Part shown: positions 1-11,300 of the stretch, in pieces
Layout of the letters: each line of letters begins with the position of its first letter
Numbering within the stretch: the first letter of the stretch is position 1
Origin: Ophiodon elongatus
Lineage: Eukaryota; Chordata; Actinopteri; Perciformes; Hexagrammidae
NCBI GenBank assembly: GCA_016806645.1
Contig: JACSYO010000415.1
Coordinates: forward strand, 4,645,001 to 4,709,000
Reading direction: 5' to 3'
Length of the DNA: 64,000 nucleotides
Notes under the pieces: model-generated
What the model saw: only the letters and a program-made list of their open reading frames with translations
Database searches by the model: none
What the model was told of the DNA's origin: nothing
Translations under genes and position numbers: made by a program

Positions 1-1604
1 CAGGACCTTTACGTGCAGTAAAGTATGTTTGGCATTGAAGTAGTACTACCTTGACTTAAAGTGGCAATCTTGAAGATTTCCCTTTTTAAATAAATGTCTG
101 TTAAGCCACTATTTATCGCACACATTGGTGACTGGGCCCACTGGTGAAAGTTTTGCAATATTTATATATTTGACGTATAACAAAATGCTGTACTATAGTT
201 TTTCTCTATTTTATACACAAAATATGGAAATGTCACAATTCTGAAAACTTGAAGCTCATCTTTCAAAAGACTCCAAATTGCTACACTCAAAGCGCAATTC
301 CATCGTTTTTACTCAAATAGAAAATTCTTATCTGACCAGGACTGAAATTTTAAAGATTACCACTTTAAGTAAAGGATCTTAACACATTTTACACCGCTGG
401 TGGTCAGTGTGACACCTCATCCCACAGCTTCATTCTCAGGACCTGAAAGTGGAAATGATGTGTAGCGCTGCAGTTAAAATGAAAAAGTTGTACAGGGTCA
501 GTTACCCCAATAAATCTGTTAGAGTCAGTAAAAGAAAATGTTGCGTAATTCCTTAACAGGTCGTCATTTTTCTAATTCAAATATCAAAATGTATTTCACT
601 TTGTAAATTGGAATGATATTTGGAACAAACTAGCTTTGTTGCATCTTTTGAATTATGTATTTATATATAGATCGTTCTTCATTAATACAGGATGCAAGTA
701 TGCATTATACAGTATGATATATGAGGAAAAAACATTATCACCCACACAAACTCTGATGCACTAATATGACACTACTTCAAGACTCTCTCAGTTGGATTGT
801 TTGACAGAGAAACAGGAGAGGTGTACTTTATGTAAACTCTTTAACGTGCTGATACTCGGGGCTGTGATTATGAACTCGGTCAGAATTAGGATCACAATGT
901 TTGCAACGGTGAAGCAACCCTTTTTAACTTTTTGTCACCCAGAAGGGGGAATCAAAGTCTAGTTTTATGCAACAGCTTCCTTTGAGAAAGAAAAAAGTCC
1001 TTTTATGACATATGCCTGCCTGAACGTGGACCATGATGAGACTTGTGTAAGGAACCTTATAAACATATCTGTGAGCAGGGATAGGAAAACATAAATCCAA
1101 GTATTCCTCATGTTCTAGCTTATGGTGATCAGCTTCTTCCCAAATAACTCCACAAGCCTTTCACTTCTCTGGTTTCTTTTCTTTTTCTTTTTACTATAAA
1201 GCTCTGTGTCATTTGGTTTTAAACTGGTGATAATATCTGCAGTACAAGTTACTTGGGAAAATGCATCTGGTGCTATTATTTGTGATACCAAATGAGGGCA
1301 CAGGCTTTGATTTGTATTCTTAAACCTCCCAAAGTCTGTTTAATGAAGACACTTGTGATTGTTTTTCCAATGTGAGTTTCCACTGAGCATCATCAATGTC
1401 TCTTGAGTCAAATAAACATTTCATGTGCAGCACATTTTTCTTGGTTTTGATCAGGGTCCTCGGTCATGAGAAAAATGCATCAGGAAAGGAAGTAACTGAG
1501 AAAAAAACCAAAACAATGTAAATTACTATGATGGTGAGAAAGAACAAATAGATGACACAGATATATCATATTTTTTTTAGATTAATCTCACCTGCTACCT
1601 CCTC
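1..1604. other. Non-coding stretch downstream of CL1
   Basis: AT-rich sequence with no Ig exon, splice-bounded reading frame or recognisable repeat that I can support. It lies 3' of the minus-strand gene CL1 and probably holds its 3' UTR and flank. Confidence 0.5.
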
Positions 1605-1678
1605 TTAGATTAACCCTCTCAGGATCAGTGCGCTGATAAGCAGCAATAAAAACGACCAACGGGGAGCACTGCAGGATG
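1605..1678 (-). CDS. CL1 last exon: hydrophobic GPI-signal-like tail
   Basis: After an AG acceptor at 1679..1680 the frame reads SCSAPRWSF, then a leucine/isoleucine run, then RGLI and TAA. Small residues (S, C, S, A) before the hydrophobic run could be the omega site. The exon would read out of frame from the later CAG acceptor six bases in, so I chose the upstream AAAG acceptor. Confidence 0.65.
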
Positions 1679-3947
1679 CTTTATGAAGTAAAAAAGACAA
1701 CAATTATCACCACTTGGAAATGCCAGCTTGCTTTAAAATGTAGACAACGCTGACAAAACAACCTTGATATTTAGGAAAAATGCATATGTCTTTGACAAAT
1801 AAGTGAATGCATCACTTTCCTGACTACTGAAAAAGAGAAAACTCACCTCTCAGATTCAGAACCGTGGAGTTTTCCCACATGGTCACCATATTTGTGGCAG
1901 TGCAGGTGTAATTCCCCATGCTTTCTGTCTCTAACCTCTCTATGATGTACATGGAGTTATTTACATGTGTGTCATTGCCGTTGAACATCCAGGTGAAGTT
2001 TGCTGGTGGGACGGAGTCTGCTGTGCACTCCAGTGTGACTCTCTGGCCAGGTGCTGCTGCTGACGGTCCAGTAATTGATATGTTATGTGGTCCAACTGCA
2101 CAGAGAAGAGGAATAGAAGTATTACGGTCCTTTTTACATAAGTAAAAGTACTAATGCCACACTGTCAAAATACCCCGTTACAAGTAAAGTCTTTAATTTA
2201 CAATGTTGCGTCAGTAAAAGTAAGTAATCAGGAAAATGTACTTAAAGTGTTGAAAGTAAAAACATGTCAATTTTGTCTGTTATCATTAGACTATTCTTAT
2301 TCATGCATCAATGTAAAAACTGACTTTTAATGATTGATTGATTCAGAAAATCATGAAAAATGCCTGTCAGTACAGGCAATGCATTTTCGGTTTAATCGTT
2401 TCAGCTGTACTTTACAGATTTTTGCACACAAAATATACCAAAACTAACAAGAATCTAAAGCTGTAAGATAATTATAGTAAAGTAAAGCGTACAATGGTTC
2501 TCTCTGAATTCAGTGGAGCAGAAGTGCAAAGTGGTATTGGAAGAAAACGTACAAGTACCTCAAACTTGTACTCGTCGGTTTTTACTTACACATACTTTAC
2601 AGTTAAATTTCATCACTGTATAAATTGTACTATATTAGAGCTATAAAGTTCATACATACAAGTCATGCATAACTTTAATAATTGCAAAGAATTAAGAGCA
2701 AATTTTCAAAGATTTTACCAAATGCATACAATTCAACTTTTTGAAGAGTTCATTTTATTTTTCTAAAAAATAGTTACTGGAAGTGTTGAGTGAGCAGTAC
2801 TCACAGTTGACAGTGAGATGATAGGCCACAGTCATAATGCTGACTGGGTTGCTGACCCGACACTGGTAGGTGCCGTGGTTGGAGCTGTGAACAGGTTTCA
2901 GGAACACCGTCTTGTTGTCCGTGGAGATGGTGACTCTGCCACTCTGATGGAGCGGCCGGTTGTCCTTCATCCACACTCTGGTGCTGATGGAGCCGGAGGC
3001 CTCGCAGCTGAGGTTGGTGGAGCTTTTGTCTTCTATCAAGATGGCTGCGGGGCTGCGGATGATGGCTCCAGTTATCAGCGCTGGCAGAACATAGAATGTC
3101 AATACAATGAATAAATGGATGAGTGAATGAATGTATGCTCTCTGTCTATCTAGAATTGTACTGATCTTTTGATTTTTTTTGTCTTAATTTATCATTCATT
3201 TATATATTTTTTTAATTGCTATTTTTCACACTAGTCTTGAGAAAAGCTACATTGCATTTCACTCCACACATTGTTAGTGAATGTGTCAAATATACACAGG
3301 TCTTGTAGTATCAAGAGATATGGATTAAAATATATATTTCTGAATAATAATATTAATGATGCATCAATCAATGTCCTTCTGAAGAATGTCACTTGAAAGC
3401 AATTCTTCTAAAATGAGTGCCGACATTTCTCACAGATATTTTAAACAACACAACATTAAACCCACCATACACATTCAGTGTGGTCTTGCCCTGTTTCTGC
3501 ACCCCTCCGTCTGGTGTGATGGTGATGGTGTACTCCCCGGTGTCCTGCAGCACCAGGTTCCTGAGCTCCAGGGCCCCCGTGGCTCGGTCTAGTGAGATCC
3601 GGTTGGCATATCCGGGCTCAGTGGCCTCGGTGCTGGTGGAGGTGATGATGTTCACCCCTTTGAAGCTCCAGCTGATTGAGAGGAACGGACTCCTAAGGGT
3701 TGTGGTGAACTTCACTGTGCCCGCCACAGCTCCACTCAGAGGCCCCGTGGGTAAGATACCCTCACCTACACACAGACCTAATTACACACAATAGAGAATT
3801 AAAAACAACACTGTCAAACCAATTTTTTTTTTTTGTAATGCAACAAATCAAAAAATCATGGCACGAACCCATCAAAACATCTGGATTTAATTTACCTGAT
3901 AAAACAAGCACCAAACAAGCAGCAGTCCTGAGCATCTTGATGTCCAT
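1605..3947 (-). CDS. CL1: CEACAM-like three-Ig-domain protein, probably GPI-anchored
   Basis: Predicted surface Ig-superfamily protein of 316 residues. Exons in gene order: leader 3896..3947 (MDIKMLRTAACLVLVLS), V-type Ig 3466..3765, Ig 2805..3080, Ig 1847..2095, tail 1605..1678. All joins are GT-AG and phase 1, and the sum (951 bp) is in frame. The V domain (about residues 18 to 117) ends in the strand-F motif DTGEYTITI and, like mammalian CEACAM N-domains, lacks the inter-sheet cysteine pair. The next two domains have the Cys...Trp...Tyr-x-Cys pattern (NLSC, RVWM, YQC; TLEC, FTWM, YTC) and N-glycosylation sequons. The last exon gives a hydrophobic C-terminus without cytoplasmic residues, which suggests a GPI anchor; a short single-pass tail is the alternative. 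Adhesion or receptor function is inferred from family resemblance only. Confidence 0.78.
2135..2600. repeat. Dispersed fish repeat (AGTAAAAGTA / GTACTTAAGT type), degenerate
   Basis: Fills much of the CL1 intron between two Ig exons. It has AAGTAAAAGTACTAATG and CCCCGTTACAAGTAAAG at the left and GTACAAGTACCTCAAACTTG at the right. The same words recur at 8715..8905 and 9640..10095, so it is a multicopy element. I recall such sequences as very common in teleosts but cannot name the family. Confidence 0.55.
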
Positions 3948-6900
3948 AAAGACTCGTGTAATGTTGTCTCGCAGTCCTCTTCAAAATCTAAAACATAAGA
4001 GTCACAGGTGCTCCTGCTCTTTTATTGTCCCACAGCGACTCAAGCCCCTGTTGTGCATCAGTTTTACGAGCTCTTCAGTGAGTGCTTTTGGATTTTCTTG
4101 TTTCAGGAGCAGCAGTGAGGCGTAGCATTCCTCGAGTAGGAGGATCAAAGACATCCAGGAGACACTTAACCTCCTTCAGACAGCTTCACAAACACATCTC
4201 TTGGTTCAATGTCTGCAGATGAACTGCATTTTGAATTTATTTATTTTTCATTTAGATATTTCATTCAGTGTCTCTACATATGTTTGTGTTTATTTTTTCT
4301 GTTTTTACAAACATCTTTCCAGAATACATCCCAATCTGATAAGGGACAGTCCAAATACTTCAGATCCAACCGTTGAAACATCTGAAACAATGAGGCCTTC
4401 TAAATGTGTCACGTGTGTCTGTAACTCCTGACATGTAAATGTATAGAACGGGAGGTGAAATATCAGAATGCGTCACTGTGGCCTCTCAATAACAATGTGC
4501 TTTGGTAAGTGGCACTCGAAGTGTAAATATAATGTTACTCAACCTCTTCTGTTACACTGGGAGCGATGGAGTTTATGTGGCTCATTAGGTGCTGACGGAT
4601 TGACAAGAAAACTTCTCAGTTTGTACAAAGCTGAATTTCACAACTATAGTTTAATACAGAAACCAAAGTTTTATGTGATACATAATGCATTCTTAACATA
4701 TGTACTCACGCTACATCTCTAAGTTTTTATGAGCTCTGAATGGATCCATTGGCTATTTTCCAAGTCTGTGAAGTTTACTGCAATGTAAACAGAAGATAAC
4801 AGTTTAACAGACAAACACAGTTTACTTTCAAAACCCAAACCTTTTTGTTCAATATAATAACCACGTCAATAGAGTCAGTGTTCTGTTTCTTGGAAATAAC
4901 TCATCCAGCATGAAAAAGCATAAAACAATGACTATTCAACGAAATAAATCAGTTGACGAAGACCAAAACAACTGATTAGTCAACTAATCAAGTAATCAGG
5001 GGAAGCCCGACAAAATAATAATTATTTCCACTCACTCACAGAGAAAGGGGAACAAGGTTTGTTTTTTTGTTTTGCAATAAATGTACTGGGGCTTGTTTTT
5101 GATTATTCTATAAACTCCATATTTTATTCTGCTTATTTCTATGATTAAAAAAAGTTAAGCCTATGAAATTTCCCAAAAATGTTGATGATGTCCACCAATT
5201 TTTTTTTTTGGTGGGCATAGTTTTTTTTTCTCTGACCAACATTTAGCTTTAAAAAATGTATTTATCAAAAATATTTTTGGTGATAAACTGATTAATCAAC
5301 TACACACACATTTCAAATACAGCAAAACTCACCAAATATTCCAGAAACACGACGGACATTGTCCTTTTCATATGCAATGATAAACGAGGCTCCATCACAA
5401 CACCAAAACGTTTTGATTTTAGTCCCGTTTGGTGATGGAAGAAATTTAACTTTGGGATTCCAGAACAAGAAAACAAACATTTTCAAGAGAGAATCTGAGT
5501 TGTATTTTGAGTTTGATTTTGATAAAAGATAAAAAGCCATTCAAAATATCACAATGTTTTAGATCTTTCAACCAGGTTGACCTTTGACCTCTACAGAGTG
5601 TAGCTACTTCCAGATCTTATCTTTTAAATTAGTTAATATTTTACAGCAGAGAAAAGCCACTGTTTTGCATGTCAGAAAATCCTCTATTATGTCACCTGAC
5701 TGACTACCACCAAACCAGAAAACACTGAAAAAACACTGGCTTGAATAGAAGTGCCAGTGATGCTCTGTTTAGACTTCAGTGTCTGGAGCTTTTCAAATTC
5801 TATCACTTGATTAAGTGCTAGAATAGAAAGCTAATCGATCAGGTAATTTAATTTCAAAATGGTTTGAATGATACTACTACTACTACTCTTGAATGTTGCG
5901 AGAGGACGTCATTGAATCCAATAATCAGTGACCGATGTCGGAACCTGTAGAGCAACACTCTGTCTGTGTTTGTCCACTTCTGCTTTCTCTTGCAGTCAAA
6001 GGAGAGATGGAAATCTGTGTTGAGTTAGATTATTGAATTCTTTTTTCATTTTACGTCAGACAAATTGTCTTTGTTCTGCTGTTTTGCATGTTTTATAATT
6101 TGGTATAAAGATAAAAGCAGATAGAAATATGGATACAGACTCAATGGTGCTGAAATGCAAAAATGAATGCTGTAATAAAACCATCAGTAGATATTTCTTT
6201 GCTCTGTGACGTGGCTCCTGCTCCTATGAGATCACACAATGTCACCATGAATTAGGGCTAATCTAGTTTACTGCAGAGATTACATACTGTATTAGCCTGG
6301 TTTGCACAATGCATGATGTCATCGTCATTGTGCCTACTTCAATCACGCCATAAAAATGCAACGTGTTTGTGTGTTGTGCTTCCAGCCCCTCTGAACATCA
6401 TGAGCTCTGAAGAGATACAAATATTTTTTTGTTTTCACTTAAATTATCCAATATCCCTGACTGTATCCAGGTGTCTGTACAAAAATTTGCTTTCACAGAG
6501 ACTGATATTTTTTTTTTTTTACTGCTTTTGAAAAACTGACATCCGTTAGCCTGACAAACACGTGAACTTCCTCTGTCCTTGTCCTGGTCTGCCCAGACCT
6601 TGTAGATTAATGATTTAATAGATTTAGTAGATTAATATTTTAATCATAATAAAGATTTTAAGATTTGGCAGGTGAAAGCAGCTATTGAAGAGGGCTCCAT
6701 AAATTCCTTTGTGTTGGACCTGACCGGCTCGATACACATGTGCACATCTGTATGGTCAAATACTTAACTTCATGCTGTCGGTAATAAATAACAAAGTCCA
6801 TTTATTTTTACACAACAGGTGTCATAAAATATTTATTATAGATATAAATTATGAACTTAGAAATATTGCTTTATAGAGTCCAGTAATAATAATTAACAAG

Positions 6901-7506
6901 ACTGATGGTGTGATAATATACTCAAAGCACTGGGAGTTCATAAACATTTCACATATTGTACTGTCACAAAGATACTAATTAGACAAAGAATAATAATACT
7001 CTCTCCTTTAATTTAGCAAAAAAACTTAAATGCTGCAGTTGTTTTCTATAACATGCCTGTTTTGACATAAAAGATCATAAGAGTTCAATTACACTTCATA
7101 TTTTTATGTCACTTGAATTATGAAATTGGTTGATCTTCAAGGGCACAATACGTGAGAAGACAGTCATTTTATTTAATTTCCCAAATTACACTGGGCAGAA
7201 GACAGGTCAAAATTACATGTCAACAATTCACCAATTGATAAACAAACACTCATTATATTGTGATATAATAATTCATACCTGTCGCCAAATCACCAACCCA
7301 CAAATTTGAAAGATTAACTCAAGGTTTTTGGACTGAGCATTGTCTAAAAGCCAAGATTAAATTGTAGTGCACAGTGAACTGCATGTGCACTGTGCAGGGT
7401 ATGCAATTATAGAATAAGTAATGTTTTAAGAAAAACTTAATTTACAAAGGACTTTTCAAAACTCATGTTACAAAGTACTTCATATTTAAATGTTTAAACA
7501 TGTACT

Positions 7507-7532
7507 GTATATATATATATATATATATATAA
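7507..7532. repeat. TA microsatellite
   Basis: Uninterrupted TA dinucleotides. Confidence 0.9.
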
Positions 7533-7699
7533 GCTTAGATTATACAAGACACATTGGGGATCCAGATAGTGTTTATTGAATATACACATATATACATAAC
7601 ATGTAATTTATAATAATACCCATTTCTTTACGTTGTTTCAATGGTTACCATTTTAATTATTTATAGTGTAATTTATTATTGCCCACATATGTAATATTT

Positions 7700-8022
7700 G
7701 CGGGCTGCACGGTGATGCAGTGGCTAGCACTGTCACCTCACAGCAAGAGGGGCCTGGGTTCGATCCCCACTCCCTGGCTGTCTGTCCTTCTGTGTGGAGT
7801 TTGAATGTTCTCTCTGTGGCTGCGTGGGTTTCCTCCCACAGTCCAAAGACATGCAGCTTAGAACTTGGAGACTCTGAATTGCCCGTGAATGGTTTTCTGT
7901 CTCTATATGTGCCCTGCGATAAACTGGTGTCCAGGGTGAACCCTGCCTTTGCCCAAAGTCAGCTGGGATCGCCTCCAGTCTCCCCGCGACCCTGAATAGG
8001 ATAAGCGGTTCAGATAATGGAA
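7700..8022 (+). mobile_element. tRNA-derived SINE with LINE-like 3' tail
   Basis: The left part resembles a tRNA-derived Pol III promoter: CAGTGGCTAGCACTGTC as A-box region and GGGTTCGATCC as B box. The body has TGTGTGGAGTTTGAATGTTC, then CCCACAGTCCAAAGACATGC, and the right end GATAAGCGGTTCAGATAATG. This matches the common teleost SINE layout (DANA/Mermaid/V-SINE style; exact family not assigned). Open frames through it are incidental. Confidence 0.75.
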
Positions 8023-8164
8023 TCGAATATTACATATGCATACAGTTGGTATCCATTTTGAACAAATTCTTGCAAAACCATCAGATGTTATTGTAAAACC
8101 AGGTTACACAAAAGTTGCAATGAAGCTATGCATATAATATCAAGCTCAGCACAGTGAAGAGTTG

Positions 8165-8230
8165 AATAAATATATATATATATATAAATATATATATAAT
8201 ATAATATATAATATATATAATAAATATAAA
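8165..8230. repeat. Imperfect AT microsatellite
   Basis: Interrupted TA/ATA tract just beyond the predicted 3' end of CL2. Confidence 0.8.
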
Positions 8231-8318
8231 CAATAAAACACAATAACACTGCTGTTTTTCTTTCAGACTTGGTTTTGGAATTTTGGGAAGACTTCTTGTG
8301 TTTGTTTCCTCGTTTTAT

Positions 8319-8323
8319 TTATG
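8319..8323 (-). CDS. CL2 terminal coding fragment (Ala then stop)
   Basis: The preceding exon ends in phase 1 with TSFE-G. The next strong acceptor is TTTCCTCTTGCAG, followed by CA TAA, giving one alanine codon and a stop that overlaps an AATAAA. It is the only well-formed acceptor I found nearby, but a missed longer terminal exon is possible. Confidence 0.4.
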
Positions 8324-11300
8324 CTGCAAGAGGAAACGTTAAATGATGAGAGAGATATGGAAATGTGGAATCAAAGAAATGTGAATGTGTTCTCTCTTTC
8401 AAAATAAATATCATTCAGTCACATTCAACTCACCTTCAAAAGAGGTCACGCCGTTCGCCGATGCTGTTACTGAGATCCTATACATGTCCAAACGCTTCTC
8501 CTTCACGCTTAATTTTTCTTGGGGTCAAAGCAGAAGTTTGTTAACTCTCACAATTCATTAGGTCACTTTTATGATTGAGGAATAAGTATTTCCATTTTCT
8601 TAAAAGATAAGAAAGAAGAAGTTAGATCAGGTGAATACATACCTTTTCGATGTGCTGAATAAATGTCGTTGACTCTGAAAAATTTAAATAAGGGCATGTT
8701 AATGTGTAAGTCATGTGTTTTACTCAAGTAAAAGTGAAATACTCCATTACAAGTAAGAGTCCTCCGTTCCAGCGGTACATTTCTCTGAAATGTAGTGGAA
8801 TGGAAGTGTAAAGTAGAAAATGGAAATACTCAAATAAAGTACAAATACGTCAATCTTTTACTTAAGTATAGTACTTGAGTAAATGTACTTACTTACAGTT
8901 TATGCTTACCTATTCCTTCTTATTACATGACACACAATTGTTCCACACACAATCGCAATAATTAGAAGACATCCAGTTGTTATGACTGTAGCTCTCCCAA
9001 CAGCAACTGTGCAGTCACAGTCTGAAAAATCTGGAGAAAAAAAACACAAATGTCTGAAATGCATTTATCCTAAACACACAGAAAAATACATGTCTCATTG
9101 GTATATATATATGTTTCTTTGTCAGTTTACTTTTTTTTGTCACATACCTCCAACAGTTAACTTGTGGCTCACCACTTGACTCTGCCCTGTAGCAGCATTC
9201 ACAGCAGTGCAGGTGTACGTCCCACCGTCAAAGCTTCTGGTGGAGGGGATAATGTACGCAGGCTCCTGCATACTGGTTGGCTTTCCATCATAAAGCCACG
9301 TGAACGTCGGAGCTGGTACCGACATAGTGGCGCAGTAAAGCAATGTGAAATCTCCAACACGTACTGATGTAGGTCCTTTGATGGCCGTGTTGTCAGGTCC
9401 AACTGTAAAAAAAAAGAAAAAAAAAGAAGGTTGTTTGAAGATACTGTAGTTTGGCTGTATTCTTGTAGAGGCTTCTGATGTGTTCATGGTTTTTTATTTG
9501 AGTTTTATTTTTGTCTTTCAGTCTTTAGAATCAGATTTAATGTTACAGTCGTGAGTCTTTGAACAATATGCTGGGGACATCTGTGTATAACAACTGACAT
9601 TCACAATTATTATTAATTGATTAAATATCAATTAATTCATTATAAGTAAGTAAAGTAAAAGTAGCAATACCTCAGTGTAGGAAATACTCTGTTACAAGTG
9701 AAAGTACTCATTATGCAGAATGGCCCATTTCAGAAAATTATTTATCATATTATTGCATTATAATTTGATGTATTCTGGTTTTTATCACTTTAATTTTGAA
9801 CTGACAAAGGTGGGCTCTCATTTTAATGACTTTACATACTGCTTGTTAACTTGTGAATTTTCCTCTGGGGATCAATAAAGTATTTACTTCACCTATAATA
9901 ATACAAATAAATAATTTGTTGAATATATTTTGTATTATTAAATTGCAAAGATGGCTTACTAGCAACTGAAGGAATAAAATAAATGTAGTGAAGTAAAAGG
10001 CACACTATTTAATAAGTGTAATGTAGTAGAAGTAAACAGAACATTTAAAATACTTAAGTAAAGCACAATTACATCAGAATTGTACTTTAGTATAGAATAG
10101 ACCGTCGGTCACCCCGGTTTTGATTGTTCGCTCAAAGCTCACGTGTCAGAGGGAGACTTAGGGTGTGACGGTTTGGTTTGGCCTGGTTCGGATGAATTAC
10201 CTAAAATATACACGAGCATAGTATGTTATGGATCGATTTGTTAAAACGAATAAGTGGTACTCGACTGTGATTAAGTGACGATAATCTGTTTGCTGAACTT
10301 CACCTGGCACGGCGCCACATTGGAAGGGGAATGGGATCACCTGCGTGAGGAACCTGGGCTATTAAAGTCACATCAGGACGTCTAACCGGATTCATTCAAG
10401 CTGTATCTCTTTGACATCAGCCGCAGCTTCTGTGACCGGCAAGTACACATTTCTATTCAATTGACTATTGGACTTTTTAGTGTATTGCGTCGCCGTTGAA
10501 TTGTGTGCCAGCTCATGTCCCATATGCAGTAGTGAAATGTGACGTCACTGTAACTTGTAAACTAAATCAACTAGGCGGACTGTACTTTTGAAGTAGGCCT
10601 GCTCGTGGGCGGTTTAGGGTGGACATTGCTTTTGAGCATTAGATCCATATTTGTGGTTTGGTTTCGCAAATCCTACTGAACCGACTGGGATTCATATGGA
10701 GCTTGAGAGTAATTGTCATCTTAAGTCATGGTAGGTGTGTAGCACAAGTCCCTTTTGTCGTGAACTCACATTGTATGAAAAGACTCATCGGTTGGCTGGT
10801 TACACTTGTGGCACCATTCGACACTCTGCACCTGAACGGCCCCTGGTCATAGCGGTTCACGTTCATTATAGTGAGAGTGGAGCCTCCATCAGTGAGCTGA
10901 ACTCTTCCGCTTTTTTTAACCTCAGAGCTGCCGTTGAGCCAGAGGAAAGAGAGAGAGGATCCAGAGGAGGAGCAGGACAGACGGACAGAGCTGCTGAACT
11001 CCACCAAGTGTGTGTTGTTTGAAGTCACCACCACATTGGAGACTGGTGCTGTGAATAATAAGTAAAAAGATACTAGCAGCAAGTCATTAATTCAAAACAT
11101 AAAGCCATTGTGTTGGAACCATTTAACCGATTCTAACTTACTCTGTACAGAGACGGCTTTAGGCTGAGATGTTTGATTTCTCAGGGTTTTGTTGTTGAAG
11201 GCCTGGCAGCTGTAGCGTCCACTCTGATTCATCTGAATGTTCATCAGACTGAGCTCTGGTCCAGTATCAGGCATCAGGTCTCCATTCAGAAGCCACTGAA

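Larger units (their letters stand above)
3948..8318. other. Intergenic stretch between CL1 and CL2
   Basis: Sequence from 3948 to about 4150 is presumably CL1 promoter and 5' UTR. The rest is AT-rich and I see no Ig exon. About 4915 to 5010 has the TGATTAGTCAACTAATC words of degenerate hAT-like repeats (low certainty). The SINE and AT tracts are listed separately. The 3' UTR of CL2 should enter from the right. Confidence 0.45.

Noticed and set aside
5313..5540. Minus-strand frame ending at a GTGAGT, with a possible AAAG acceptor
   Set aside because: The encoded piece (CDGASFIIAYEKDNVRRVSG) is not an Ig, TM or known tail exon. It was considered as a CL2 tail exon, but nothing ties it to CL2.
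7720..7995. 91-codon open frame
   Set aside because: Lies wholly inside a SINE.
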